From Karstenula rhodostoma CBS 690.94 (lineage: Eukaryota; Ascomycota; Dothideomycetes; Pleosporales; Didymosphaeriaceae): a DNA stretch of 64,000 nt. Position numbers and translations under genes: made by a program. Every line of letters starts with the position of its first letter. Position 1 is the first letter of the stretch. The stretch is from contig MU001497.1 of assembly GCA_010093485.1 (NCBI GenBank), positions 438,181 to 502,180 of the forward strand. The letters run 5' to 3'. Below the pieces are notes generated by a model. The model searched no databases. It was not told the DNA's origin and saw nothing but the letters and a program-made list of their open reading frames with translations. Below are positions 29,508 to 41,351 of this stretch, piece after piece.

Positions 29508-30260
29508 GGTTGCTATGTGGAAAGAGCGACCGGAACATGAGGGAGGCGCGACGGGTAGACGGTAGGAGCTTGCGGCTGCACAGACAAGCAGTGGTTTCCT
29601 CCCTGTTGCTGTTGCTGTGGCTGTGGCTGTGAATGTTAGTGGCTAGTGGTTAGTTGTTGGTCCATCCTCATCGCCCTACCTCTGTTGACCGTCCGAGACA
29701 GTTTGATTGTTTACCCGCGACAGTTCACAAGTGTTGGCCTGCACAACCGCCAGCTGGGCGGCTAGCGGCTGCATCGGGCCTAGCTCCCTGATCGCCAGCG
29801 AACCACGCCGCACGGCCGCACTGTGTCGTCACCTCGCTCTAACACGGAACACGGAACCTAACACGAGAGCTCTGCGAATCGTTTGCATCTACAGACATGA
29901 TGGACAGAAGGAATAATCGCGTCATAAGGACTTGGCGTTCGGCGGGCGATCATACACCGATGCCCCAGGCCGAGACTGCTGCCAGCCACACATCACTCCG
30001 GGTGTCGGAGTATCGCACCCCTCAGCGAACACCGGCATGCTTCACCCCGCGCAACATGTCCCTCCCACCTGCCCAATGCAGGAAGATGATGCCCATTGGA
30101 CAAACAGGACCATGCCTAAATCCAGCAGACGCGTGCTCTTCGTACCGAACCAAGCCACTATTGACGTTATCACTCCGAGCCGTCGTTAAATACTTGCTGT
30201 GCCGTTGGTACTTCGATTCCGTAGCTCGACCTCTACCCTGTGTCCAGAGTGCTGTGCAAC
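29508..30260. promoter_or_regulatory. Divergent promoter region of Kar9-like and M28 peptidase genes
   Basis: This 753 bp region has no convincing gene. A short CTGTTG/CTGTGG microsatellite lies at ~29603-29631. Confidence 0.4.
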
Positions 30261-32600
30261 ATGAAATTGATCCATGTTCTCGCCGCCGTAACAGGCGTTC
30301 ATGCTTGCCAGAAAGAAATAACCCCTAGGCACCCGCAGCGGCATTCAAAAAGGCAGAGCGCAAATGCTACCTTCCCACCGGCATTGGATCCCAATGAACA
30401 GATAATCGTGAACTCATTCGACAACACAACAATCTCGACGTGGTCCTACTATTACGGTAAGTCTATTCCTGCCCGACGAAACCACCCGCTAACTGTCTTA
30501 CTCAGCGTGAGTGAATCCGAGTCATGATGTAGTAGTAGATCTGTAAACTTATTGGATATCTAGACACGGAGCGCATCTTGCTGGGACAAACGAAACAATC
30601 GCTCAATGGACGGCCGACAGGTGGGCTGAGAATGGGTTTACATCCAGACTCGAAGAATACTGTAAGCCTGTTCGCATTTTGCACCGGTGCTGCGACTTAC
30701 GACCACAGATGTCTACTTGAACTACCCGGTCTCGCATTCCCTGACCCTCACATATGCTAATGGCAGCACGTGGGAACCGTCTCTTGAAGAAGCAGTTCTG
30801 GCGGCGGATGACAGTGAGTAATCCCACGCCAATCTCAAGACAACAGAATCCCTAAGCTATCTTGTAGCAACAAGCTACCCAAATCGGATACCGACTTTTC
30901 ACGGCTATTCTCCGACGGGCAATGCCTCAGCCGAGTATGTCTACGTCGGAAGAGGCCAGCAATTAGACTTTGAGCGCTTGAAGGAGCTCGGGGTAGAGCT
31001 CGAGGGCAAAATTGCTCTGGCGAAATATGGCGGACCGTTCCGCGGGTTGAAAGTCAAAAACGCCCAAGACAACAAAATGATCGCCGTAGTTACTTTTACA
31101 GATCCTGGGGACGACGGCAACATCACCGAGGCAAACGGCTACGCTGCTTATCCAGACGGCCCGGCTCGTAATCCTACCTCGGTGCAGAGAGGCAGCGTGC
31201 AATTTCTTAGCACTTACCCTGGCGATCCTACTACACCTGGATATGCGTCGAAGAAGGATTCTCCTCGTGCAGACACGAGCGAGAATCTGCCCTACATCCC
31301 TTCTCTGCCCATCTCCTGGTTGGAAGTCCAGCCAATTCTGCAAGCATTGAATGGCCACGGTACCAGTGCTGAAGAGGTCAACCGCACAAAGTGGGTTGGC
31401 GCAATCCCAGGCGCCGATTACAGCACGGGCGTAGGTTCTGGCGCGAGTCTTTCCCTCTCCAACGTCATGAAAGAGAACTTCACCACCATCTGGGATGCTA
31501 TCGGCATCATCAACGGCACCAATCCAGACGAGGTCGTCATCCTTGGCAACCACCGAGACGCCTGGATCGTGGGCGGAGCCTCAGATCCCAACTCAGGTTC
31601 AGCAGTATTGGTCGAACTCTCAAAGGCTTTTGGAAAATTGCTCCAAACTGGCTGGAAGCCTACCCGCACTATCATCCTTGCTTCCTGGGACGCCGAAGAA
31701 TACGGCTCCATTGGCAGCACCGAATGGGTCGAGGAGTACATTCCATGGCTCAAGACCGCCGCGGTGTCCTACCTCAACGTCGACATCGCCGTGTCCGGCC
31801 CTTACCCCTACACAGACGCAACACCCGACCTCCACCAGCTCGCCACCTCTGTCATGAAGAAAGTAATCTACCCCGTCCCCGGCTCCGCCTCGCAAACCCT
31901 CTATGACGTCTGGCACAACGTCTCCGGCGAATTTGGAGTCCTAGGAGCGGGATCTGATTTCGTCCCCTTCGTGCACACGGGCGGCATCGCGTCTCTCGAC
32001 CTGGGTGCCGGCGGCGGCGCTACAGACCCCATCTACCACTACCACTCCAACTACGACACCTACCACTGGATGTCGGAATTCGGCGACCCAGGTTTCCACA
32101 CGCACAAGGCCATCGGCCAGTACATCGCTCTTCTCGCGTACCACCTATCTTCCGACGCCGTCCTGCCTCTCGAGCCTGCAGACTACGTCCCGGAATTCGA
32201 GTCCTACCTCGAGGACCTAAACGCCACCATTGCCGAGGCGAACGCTACCATCGACATATCCGCCCTGTCCTCCGCGATATCCACCTTCGCCTCCGCAGCG
32301 CACGACTTCAACGCTCTCCGTGCTCACGCCGTGCTCGCTAACGACACCGCGCTCATCACGGTCGTGAACCACAAGGCGCGCGACTTCTCGCGGGGGTTCG
32401 TCAGCCAGGGCGGCCTGGCGGGGAGAGAGTACTACAAGAATCTCCTCTTCGCGCCGGGTCTCGATACGGGGTATGCGCCGGTGACGTTTCCGGGGGTTAC
32501 GGAGAGCGTGACGTTCGCGAAGGATTTTTCGGCGGCGCAGGACTGGGTGGGGAAGACGGCGGATGCGGTTTTGGTGGCTGCAGGGATTTTGAAGACGTAG
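30261..32600 (+). CDS. Secreted M28 metallopeptidase (glutamate carboxypeptidase II-like)
   Basis: The model has exons 30261-30456, 30506 (one base), 30564-30661, 30709-30813 and 30868-32600, giving 710 residues. The start MKLIHVLAAVTGVHA is a signal peptide. A PA-type domain follows (ALAKYGGPFRGLKVKNAQD), then the M28 zinc peptidase: NHRDAW, DPNSGSAVLVE, SWDAEEYGSIGS, LNVDIAVSG and HYHSNYDTYHW. These supply the His, bridging Asp, Glu-Glu, Asp and His expected for two zinc ions. A C-terminal dimerisation-type helical domain ends the protein. Several N-glycosylation sequons fit secretion. The family hydrolyses peptides or N-acetylated acidic dipeptides; the substrate here is unknown. The first two introns flank a one-base exon, discussed in the findings. 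Confidence 0.88.
30506..30506 (+). other. Candidate one-nucleotide exon between two introns
   Basis: Intron 30457-30505 (GTAAGT donor, GCTAAC branch, CTCAG acceptor) and intron 30507-30563 (GTGAGT donor, CTAG acceptor) leave a single C between them. G + C + A makes a GCA codon and joins SYYY to HGAHLAGTN in frame. A single long intron with the same outer ends would shift the frame. Confidence 0.6.
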
Positions 32601-33024
32601 ATGTGGTAACTGTGTGGGCTGGAGGATGCGCGCATGAGATAGATAGCAGTGTGGTAGATTCGTGGGGACGAACTGCGTTGGTATAGAGATGTGTCGGCGA
32701 ACGACACACCGCAATACATGTTCTCTGCCTCGTTGTTCTCGCACCGTTCAATAAACGTACATAAAGGGCACTATAAGACGCCGCGATGTGCGAGTCATCC
32801 TACCTGCCGTTGATGCACCCTTGATCTGAGGCTCGCAGTGCTACACAGGCCACTCCTTCTCATTACCATTATACACTCAGGCGCGTCTCCGAATCGCGGC
32901 TTCCTCGTAAACACACCGCAGCCCAGTTGCTCATCGAAGCCAGGATTGTGGCAGTTACAAGGTCCAATTTGTATGCCCGATAATACTGGACTGGAAAGAA
33001 AACCGTGCCTCGAGGGCGCCCTCG
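32601..33024. other. Convergent 3' region between M28 peptidase and dcl2
   Basis: This 424 bp stretch contains only the two gene ends and short frames. No RNA or repeat was seen. Confidence 0.5.
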
Positions 33025-36000
33025 CTACTCACCACCCAACTCCACCCCTCCTTCTTCCGCATCAAACCATTCCTCATCCCCACTCCCATCCTCCACCCCC
33101 TCTTTCATTTCCAAATCCCCATCCCCATCCCCATCCCCATCTCCATCTCCATCTCCACCCCCCACCACATCCCTCTCCGCCGCCAACACCTTACAAGCCT
33201 CCCACGCAGCCACAGTCTCCGCATTCAACCTTTTAACCCCCTCCACCACACCCCCCACATCCACACCCCCAACTCTAACCTGACACCCATACTTCCTCCC
33301 CGCGCCACCTGCCGCCTCATTTACACGCACGGCAACATACTGCACGCCCCTATCCACAGCCAGAATCCCCAGCCGCTCCTTCGGATGTAAGCAGTCGACT
33401 CCATCCCTCAGAATCCTCTCCAAAACACCCAGAATCCCCAGCTTCCCGACGAACACCTCGCACGCGGCCATGTCGCCCGCGCTATCGACGTAGATAGCGC
33501 CGAGTACGGATTCCACGATGTCGGACAGGAACTTGGGACTATCCGTCAGCGCGAGGATATGCCACGGGAAGACGGCGTCACAGTGTAGGGCGTGCCTGAT
33601 AGCGTCCTTCGCGGCATCGTACTGCGCGAGCGCAGCGTCGCGCATGGCTAGCAGCGGCGCAGCGTCGGAGCGTAGGAACTGCCACAGACACCTGTAGCGC
33701 ACCTCGCGATGCATGTCCGGGGGGATGGTACGGTCCTCTGCGACGGTGGTCTCGAACATGGAGAAAGCGAGGAACGCGGCGTTGGCCATGGCGGTGCGCA
33801 CGCCGTGCATCTTTGCGTGGCCGAGCGCGGGCGTGTGGGCGTAGAGGCGGCGGGAGATGATGTAGTCGAGGACTGCGTCGCCGAGGAATTCTAGGCGCTC
33901 GTAGGAACAGTTTTCTAGTGGGCCTTTGTAGGATGCGTGGGTTAGGGCTTCGAGGAGAGCGAGCTTCTTGGTGAAGGTGTAGCCGATGAGGGTTTCCAGT
34001 GTGGTGAGGCTGGTGATGGATACGGAGGCGGGCACGGCGTCGTGGAGGATGTGGGTGGAGTCTGGGACAGATGTCCAGGGTTCGAGGGGGAGGAGGGTTT
34101 GCATGCAGGTAACGGCCTTGGAGAACCCACCTATGAGGTAGGATGCACCGACGAGGGACTCTATGACGTCGGCAAGGCTTTTGGAGGATATCTTGGACAG
34201 AGCGGGTGTGGTGGTGTCGCACAGCACGTCCGCGGCGTAACGGGGTCGCCATTTTGCGCCTGTAAAGCGTTTTCGGATGATGAATTTGTCGAGGCCGGAA
34301 GCGAGGGTTGCACGTGCGAAGAAGCCGTTTGATACAATCTTGCCTGTAAAGATGTGGTTGAATCAGTGGGTGGTCTGCGGTAGTTTAGGCGGTAGATATG
34401 GATGTGAACATCAAACTTGAAAGTCATGGCAAGCATACGCTCACAACACTCAACGTGCATTTCTTGGGACATAACAGTGATAACGTACCTTTCCTCCCCG
34501 TAAGGAAGCTTTCTGGCTTCTTCGGGTGACTTGCCATGAGATGAACGGAAGCGATGAACTTCACAATACAATCTCCGAAGAATTCAAGTCTGTAGGTTTC
34601 TCATTAGCCTAGTAACCGAAGCACCAACACAATGACAGCAATCACCGCCATGGGGACTTAGTAGACTAAATCAAATGCAAGTGTGCCGAATTCAGTTCGA
34701 TCAGACGTACCTTTGGTAGTGAGAAATGTCTCCCGTGCTTGACGCTGTCAACGCTTGCACCAGCAGAGGCAGATGATCAACCTCGTGGAATGTCAAGGGA
34801 GCAAGAAGCCCTAGACGGAGTGCATCCGTCGTCATATACATCTCGTAGCGGTACAAAATTGCAGGCATCAGCATAGCGCAAGCGGAATAGGCGAAGGGAA
34901 GCATCTCCACCAAGCACTCCGATGCAAGGAACTCCTCTGTCTTTGTATAAGCCTCATTTGCTCGTTGGCCTTTCGGTACTGGATAGAGGAAGTCGCGCCG
35001 CTTGGGTACCCGCGAGACGCGCAGCTTAGGTGTCTGTCCAGACGGAAATTCCACAAGATTCATATCGATGGATCTTGGGAGCCATTTCTGTTCATCTCCT
35101 TGGACCTTGACATGGCCCCATCGACTGAGATCGGTCATGCCGCAACTGATCAGATGTGAAGCTGGTTCGACCCCATTTGTATCGGCATCCCACTTTACGA
35201 GTGTGTCATGATCCCAGCTCGATTGGGATGCATCGCTCGGGAGAAGAAGCCAGAGGAAATCGTAGCGTGATTGGTCGATGCGCGTGCCATGTGCTAGATT
35301 CAGAATCTTGCGAGTGATGTGACGCATTACCATGAGATCCTTGTCGGACAGTGTGACTTCCTGTATCCTATGACTTCTTACGGTGATGCGCTTGGATTCA
35401 TTCCAGAATAAAGTCAAGTCGGGTACAGCTGGCAGTTGCACGGGAAGGTAGAAGGTCATGTAGAAAGGTTGTTCTTGTATGCCGTGGAACACCAATTGCG
35501 TGCGATGATACCTGTACGGCTCTTGCATTTGATAAGTCGCAACGTGATGCCAGGGATCGAGAGTAGGTGGTACTTCTATCATCGATGCAGTTTTGTCCGA
35601 CTTTTGGAACTCTGCGGTCACGGCATCCTCTTCTTCTCTCACCGGTAAAAGGTTATCATTAACCAGCCCGTTGTCATGAAGCATCTTGTACGCTTCGAAT
35701 GCCACGTCTTTCGCAGCCATGCGCTCTGTTAACCAGGTTTTGAGGCTACGCACCACTCTCAGGGTGGGGTCGACGGCAAGTGGGAGCGTGACTTCAGCTG
35801 CGATATTGCCTCCGTCGTGCTTGAACCCGAATTGTGGTCTGGTATCAACATATGGATCGGAGCTGAGGAGAGCACAAAAGTGATAAAGATGTGGTATGGC
35901 GTTGTCGAGCGTAAGTAAAGCGCTATGGATACATTAGTAACCTTGCTTCAGTGGGGTAAATACGCCAAGACGTACCCGGTACTTGCGACTCGATAGAACC

Positions 36001-38021
36001 GTTCACCCACTTCCTGAACCATCTCTCTCTGTTCAGCAATCTTCACACGACGCAAATCGTTCTCATATGCATTTCTCATCTCTTGCTCAAGTCTTTCCCA
36101 TGTCGCCGGGGCTCGATCGCCTACTCCACCTGGCGAGAAGATGATGTATTTTGACTCCATTCTTCTCGCCCGCCCACGGCGTTGCACGAACGATTTCAGG
36201 TTCTTGGGGCTTTCGAAACAAATGACAAGATGGCAAGCTGATACATCGATGCCTTCTTCCAAGACAGTAGTTGCAATGATCAAATTTATGTCTCCGCCTT
36301 TAAGCTTGTCCAAGGTGTCCTGCTGATTCTTGGGCTCGATCATGGCAGCGATGCTGGACTTTCGCTTTGAGTTCATGGAGCTTCCAACAAATGTGCCAAC
36401 GTTGAGTCGACCCTGTAGTTTTGGGTGAACGGATATAATTTCGGCAAGAGCGGCTACCCAGGCTCTTTGTTCTACGAATATGAGACCTGTCAAGTTGGAA
36501 TCGGCTTCTGATGCGAGAAGATCAACTAAAGATTCAACCTTGGGCGACAATTTGTCAAGCGACATGGGTCGAGAGGCGTAGCCCGTTGGCAAGGGAAGCC
36601 CACTGAAGACTTTCTGAAGGTACTCCGTTTCCGCATGTGACAAATCGAGAAGTTGATCAGAGAAGCGAATCTAGCACCACTATTAGCCTACGTATCGTTT
36701 TCGGTGGGAATGGCTATATCCTACCTGCTTGGTGAACCGGGCGATGCATTGTTGTAAGCACCAATCGGCTACAGAAACCCCTAGCTCTGCTGCAGTAGTC
36801 TTATGTTTGTCCACGAGCGTCTTCAGCTCCTTGAAGCAATACGTAGCTTGCTTGAAGGTAGCCTCTTCAAGTTTTTTCGTACTGTTGTGATATTTGTTGG
36901 GGTTGTTGAGCAAGTCCAATACGTAGGGGTCACTGCGCAGGTCGTAGGACATGAGTTGTGAGTTTAGTTCCGCATACAAGGGAGAATCCATATCAACAGT
37001 AGGAGAGTAGCTCATTCGGATGAGTTGCGGCTTATGTACAAAGCGGAGAAGTTCAGAGCCTGATCGTTCATAAGCGTGGGCTTTGTCGCTAACACTGTCA
37101 AGAGAACCTACGATGCATCTTCGGTGTCTTAGTGATCGCATTCATATTTCTCTCGATCACTCTGTTCTGATCAGAGACGTCTCACTTGACTCATTCAATA
37201 CTTACTCTAGCGCCTCATCACTAGCTTTTGCTTTCATTACCGGACTCGCACTGAGCCCAAGTATCTTAGGCAGATACACGCCCTCTTGAAGTCTCGGGAG
37301 ATAAAAATCGGCCAACAATACATTGGCTGGGTGGTTTCCAGTGCAGTCTAACATGTTAGCGCGGTGGTATTTCGCAACAATTGTCTGAAAACGTACGATG
37401 AGCTGGAAAATGTTAACTTATATGCAAGCATGATTTTGTGGGTTCTAACCTTCGTCGAAAATAAGCAGAGCCAGCTTGCTCATTTGTACGAAACCATGAG
37501 TGAGTGCATCGAGGAGGACCTTGTGTGTGCTCAACACGATACGAACGTTAGCGAGCACGGCATCCCATGTTCTCTGGTCCGTCCAGTGATCGACATTGTC
37601 ATTTCCGGTAAGCAGTTGTGTTTCATATGCTGGAAGAATCGACTTGAAGACTTTGAACTGCTGTTCACAGAGTGCCACAGTAGGGGCGAGGAACCAAACG
37701 AGCTGGCTTTCGTCAGGTCTTGAGTGAGCAATAAGGGCTTGGATGGACACACCTGGTTGGGATCGCAAGTCTCCAGTTCCGCAGCCGTCCGAGCCAGAGC
37801 TCTGTAATTCGGTCAGTAGCGAAAAATGCCCCTTTCCAGGAACCCGAAGATGTCACGAACATATGCGTCTTGCCGCTGCCTGTGTCTTGAGCTACAATGA
37901 TATTCTCTCTAAGGCTTGCTTCGAGCATCTCAGCCTGGTATGTGCGAAGCCGAATTCCTGCACGCTCGACATCTTGATCGATAAGTCTGTCTTCGTTGTC
38001 AAGGCGGTTCGCGAGCTCCAT
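33025..38021 (-). CDS. dcl2: Dicer-like protein 2
   Basis: Ten exons: 38021-37861, 37801-37753, 37702-37450, 37402-37397, 37347-37206, 37127-36725, 36670-35976, 35922-34711, 34589-34489 and 34343-33025. Together they give 1446 residues. The product cuts double-stranded RNA into small RNAs for silencing and antiviral defence. Visible domains are a helicase N-lobe (DTGSGKT at ~46-52; DEAH at ~153-156), a C-lobe ([30 protein letters not shown]) and the Dicer dimerisation domain from ~570. RNase IIIa has [12 protein letters not shown] and [10 protein letters not shown]. RNase IIIb has [15 protein letters not shown] and [12 protein letters not shown]. Both RNase III centres keep their Glu and Asp residues, so the enzyme looks active. 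No PAZ domain is evident and the order fits DCL2. A Gly-Asp repeat lies near the C-terminus. Confidence 0.92.
33115..33156. repeat. Hexanucleotide repeat (ATCCCC/ATCTCC) in dcl2 coding sequence
   Basis: Seven consecutive six-base units read as a Gly-Asp repeat on the minus strand, near the C-terminus of the Dicer protein. The repeat keeps the frame whatever the copy number. Confidence 0.85.
37397..37402 (-). other. Six-nucleotide exon of dcl2 inside the DEAH box
   Basis: CTCATC is flanked by a 47 nt intron (37449-37403, TTAAC branch, TTCCAG acceptor) and a 49 nt intron (37396-37348, GTACGT donor, GCTAAC branch, TTAG acceptor). Its inclusion turns the junction into DEAHHC, the conserved helicase motif II. 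Skipping it removes two residues of the box. Confidence 0.75.
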
Positions 38022-38341
38022 CGATACTTTTTACGAAGGAACATTCGTGTTGTGTAGGATGGAAAGGACGGGTGGCGCTCGCCCTCGCCCTCGCCCTCGA
38101 AGCAAGGTAATGTGAGGTGCAGCCCGCACTAAGCCTGATTAGGACAGGTTCAGTGGTGAACCAGCGTTCGAAAGCAACAGGTCACATCACAGCGATTAAT
38201 GCTATATACAGATGCACATTGCAGATGCCATCTATTTCGTGTTCGTCATATGCCAGAGCGAGCCTGCGTGAGCGCCGGCGGTCGGTCTATCATTACATGT
38301 CCATGTCCACCTGAGATGCTGCTCTCTACTCATTCAGCACT
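38022..38341. other. dcl2 promoter and 3' end of proteasome alpha-2
   Basis: This 320 bp stretch contains a short CGCCCT hexamer repeat at ~38078-38100, within 80 bp of the dcl2 start. No gene was seen. Confidence 0.4.
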
Positions 38342-39343
38342 CTACAGGTTTGTCAGGTAGTCTTCGACTTCTTGCGGACTGAGCTTCCTGAAGCGAGGTC
38401 CTTGAGCTCCCTCCACACCCTCGACGCCAAGTAACCGCTCCTCTGGCGGGCCAACAATACCGATCTCGACGGTGTCGCCGTTCATCTCGCCTTCTATCGT
38501 CTCCTTGAGCGTGAGTAGGGCAATGTGGATGGCATCCTCCAACTCCAAGCCTTCGGTATACCTCTTCTCGAGGAAGGTCTTCGCGCTGGTCGCGCTCTTG
38601 CCGATGGCCGTCGCTTTCCACGGGAAGTAGCTGCCGCTGGGGTCGACCTGGTACAGGCTAGGACCGCCCTTCAGGATACCGCCGGTTTTGCCGGTGATCT
38701 TCTTCCGCTCCGCATCAGCCTCCTCTTCAGTCTGCTTCGTCTCCGACTCCGGCTCGATTCCGTCATCCCATCCCGCAATCAGCAGGCTGACGCCGTACGG
38801 CCGAACACCACCCGACTGCGTCGCCTCCTGCATGACACGCGCCACATCCTGGACCAATATCCTCGTTGGCGGGTACTCATTGTAAACGCGCTTGTAGCCG
38901 GTATGCGAGACTTTGCGCGCCTTGTCAACGAGCACGCGGTAGTCAGGACCCATGCCCGAGTAGACCATGCCGATGTTGGGGGTTATCAAGCTGACTTTGG
39001 ATGAGGACGACGAATCGATGAGTGGCGATGATGACTTCTTTTCGGTTGCGAGGACGATGCCATTTGTAGCTGAGGAATCTTTAGTAGCGGTCGGCCAATG
39101 CATAGATGCAAACTTACCCTTGATACCCAGAGAGGTGACACCTTGGTTGACCGCATTCAAGGCATACTCTAGAGCGCTGTTAGTCGCCATTTCACACCTA
39201 TGTCAAGCTCTCCACGCGACAGCCATACCTATCTGCACCAGCTTTCCGCTGTGTAATAGTTAGCGAGTGGTTCGGTGAGACAGGACCGGAGGTGTCTACC
39301 TGGGCGAGAATGTAGTGAGCGAGAAAGAGTATCGGTCAGCCAT
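38342..39343 (-). CDS. pre8: 20S proteasome subunit alpha-2
   Basis: Four exons (39343-39300, 39248-39229, 39168-39118, 39069-38342) give 280 residues. The N-terminus [20 protein letters not shown] is the alpha-ring signature and is restored only by the first three splices; the ATG at 39190 inside intron 2 is not the start. [19 protein letters not shown] and [16 protein letters not shown] are typical of alpha-2. Between IAGWDD and [16 protein letters not shown] there is an acidic, Glu/Lys-rich insertion of about 30 residues. It makes the protein longer than the ~250 residues of yeast Pre8; a similar loop is usual in Pezizomycotina. The product is part of the gated alpha ring of the 20S core. 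Confidence 0.94.
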
Positions 39344-40588
39344 TATGCGTGCGTCGACAGCAGCGTACGGTCAAGGTGGGAGATATCGAGGAGCGACCGA
39401 GCGAGGTGTAGCAGGTCGAGCTGGGTGGAGGCGGGAACGAGGTGTTGTCGGAGCTTTAGGCGCAACAGCTGGTCTACGCGGCGAGCTTGCGACGCCAAGG
39501 TCGGAGCGGGCGTCACGTGCACTAGCGTCAATCCCCCGCTGCCTTCCACTCGGAGCTGCTCTTTCTCTACATCCATCGCATTGCTGTTCTAATCAAATTG
39601 TGGCGGCGATACCTTAACTACGCCTAGGAAACTCTCATTTGTATCAATATCAATTGTATTAGATTATGGGCTCTGAGTGAGGGTACCCCCACCTCGATGA
39701 CTGTAAACGCGAGCTATGCCAGGACTCCTCCATCGTTGATTTCCGAGATTCGCCTTGATCTTGGTGTACGATACCATTCATAATCGGAAGGAGTTGGAAT
39801 GGTCACCCGCTACAAAGCAGACATTACTACGCCACTTTTATACCATTGACCGGCCTCATGGCGGTACCAGAGGTTTAAATCTTTTGGGGATCCTTCAAAC
39901 GCAGCAAGGAGTAAATGTGGATAATCAACTGCTACAACAACTATTGCCCCACCGCATAGGCACTGGAAGTGTTAAAAATCCATCTCCGATAAGGATAGCT
40001 ATTAGCTGTACTTGTAGGTCGTGCATGGTCTATGCCATTAACATAACTTTCGCACTCTGTGCGGTTATCCGCAGGAGCCACTACCATTGCTGCATATAAT
40101 ATGTGATCCGATGGCCCATATCCGCTTAGAATCAGGAATCACTCGAGAGCCCTACCGAAAGGTGTGAACTCAGGATAGATCGATCAGTGAACTGGGGGTA
40201 GAAGCCTTTCGTTGTATGCGTTTGAGTCCACGTTTTGTCTATCACTTTACGGGACACTACTTTGTAGTTCGTGTCAACAATCAGAAAACCATGCGTTTGA
40301 GTTCAGATTATCCTTCCATCATTTATCCGGAAGCGTTCGACCCACACTCGTGGTTCTCCTCGTACTCCTAAAATCCAACCGCCATGAACATCATTCATAA
40401 TTCCCAAGACACATTGTTTAGAACGCCTGTGCTGCTGGGCAGATTTCGTCACGTGACGCATGCCCCGCACTTGTCTAGCTCATACGCCTGGGCGGCATCT
40501 GGGCGTCGCTGCGACCCCCCACCAATAGCCACCTCCACCATCCCTACGTCACCGACGACGTGCTAAGCCCCGTGAGACGCATATAAAC
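39344..40588. other. Intergenic region between pre8 and the small-ORF locus
   Basis: This 1.25 kb stretch contains only short frames on both strands. It should hold the pre8 promoter and, near 40.5 kb, the promoter of the small-protein locus. No tRNA or transposon was recognised. Confidence 0.4.
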
Positions 40589-40768
40589 ATGTCACCACCC
40601 TTACCCTCTGAGTCTGCCATCAAGCTCATCCAGGACTACTACGCCAAAAAAGTCGACGTCGTCTCTCTGATCAAACCTGACGATACAAAAGCTACAGAAC
40701 CGACAGAACCTACAGAACAACTCGATAGCTTAAAGCTCGACAAAAAGACCGAACAGCAAAACAAATAA
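40589..40768 (+). CDS. Small ORF (59 residues), first of an apparent bicistronic pair
   Basis: An uninterrupted frame runs from the ATG at 40589 to TAA. The product starts MSPPLPSESAIKLIQDYYAK and ends in a Lys/Glu/Thr-rich, disordered stretch with a TEPTEPTEQ repeat. The composition looks coding (ordered amphipathic helix, then a charged tail). The stop is five bases before the ATG of the next small protein, with no room for a promoter or poly-A site. It is therefore either the first cistron of a two-ORF mRNA or a long upstream ORF. Function is unknown and the family was not recognised. Confidence 0.55.
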   Translation: MSPPLPSESAIKLIQDYYAKKVDVVSLIKPDDTKATEPTEPTEQLDSLKLDKKTEQQNK

Positions 40769-40773
40769 TCAAT

Positions 40774-41165
40774 ATGCCTGTCCACCCCGCCGAAGAGAAC
40801 GCCACTGGCAGTACGTACCGTTCTTCCTTTCCCTCGCCCTCCGAGGCGTCCTGCTGTTTGCAGCATGCTCGTGTGACGATGAACTACGCTGATTGTTATT
40901 GCTCCAGGCATCACCGACCAAGTGGCCAAGGAGTCCTCCGACTCAAATGCGTCCACACACCAGCACCATGACGTGGACACCGGCGCTACCTCTGGTGGTT
41001 CTGCGTCCGCAAATGCACACAAGGCTGCTCCCGTACGTTATACGTTGCTCCGCTCCGTCTAAACAGCTTATTAACGCTATATAGGGACCCGTCCACGCCG
41101 ACAACCTTCCCGAGCCCGCGAGCAAGGAGGAGCTCAAGAAGCGGGCTGAGGAGTTGAACAAATAA
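40774..41165 (+). CDS. Small hydrophilic protein (80 residues), second ORF of the pair
   Basis: Three exons (40774-40810, 40908-41032, 41085-41165) give 80 residues. The donors are GTACGT and GTACGT, and the acceptors CCAG and ATAG. The frame is kept through all three exons. The protein is hydrophilic, probably disordered: MPVHPAEENATGSITDQ, then a Ser/Ala/His-rich middle (HQHHDVDTGATSGGSA) and a charged end (ASKEELKKRAEELNK). I do not recognise a named family. Correct splicing of two introns makes it a real gene. Its start lies only five bases after the stop of the previous ORF. Confidence 0.65.
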
Positions 41166-41351
41166 ACACACATTTGCATGACGACATGAAGGATAACGGC
41201 ATACTGCTGCCGCGCATGCGGACCAGCACATGAGGCATGGAGATGGAACGGGCACTGAAGCCGCCAACGGCATACTACTGTAGCAATACACTGTATTGAC
41301 CTCCCACGGCATGCACCTGTCCTTGCTTCCGGCGCTCCCTGCTACCCTCTC

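Noticed and set aside
30457..30563. Single 107 nt intron in the M28 peptidase
   Set aside because: It leaves the downstream frame wrong (ERILLG instead of HGAHLAG). Two introns with a one-base exon fit.
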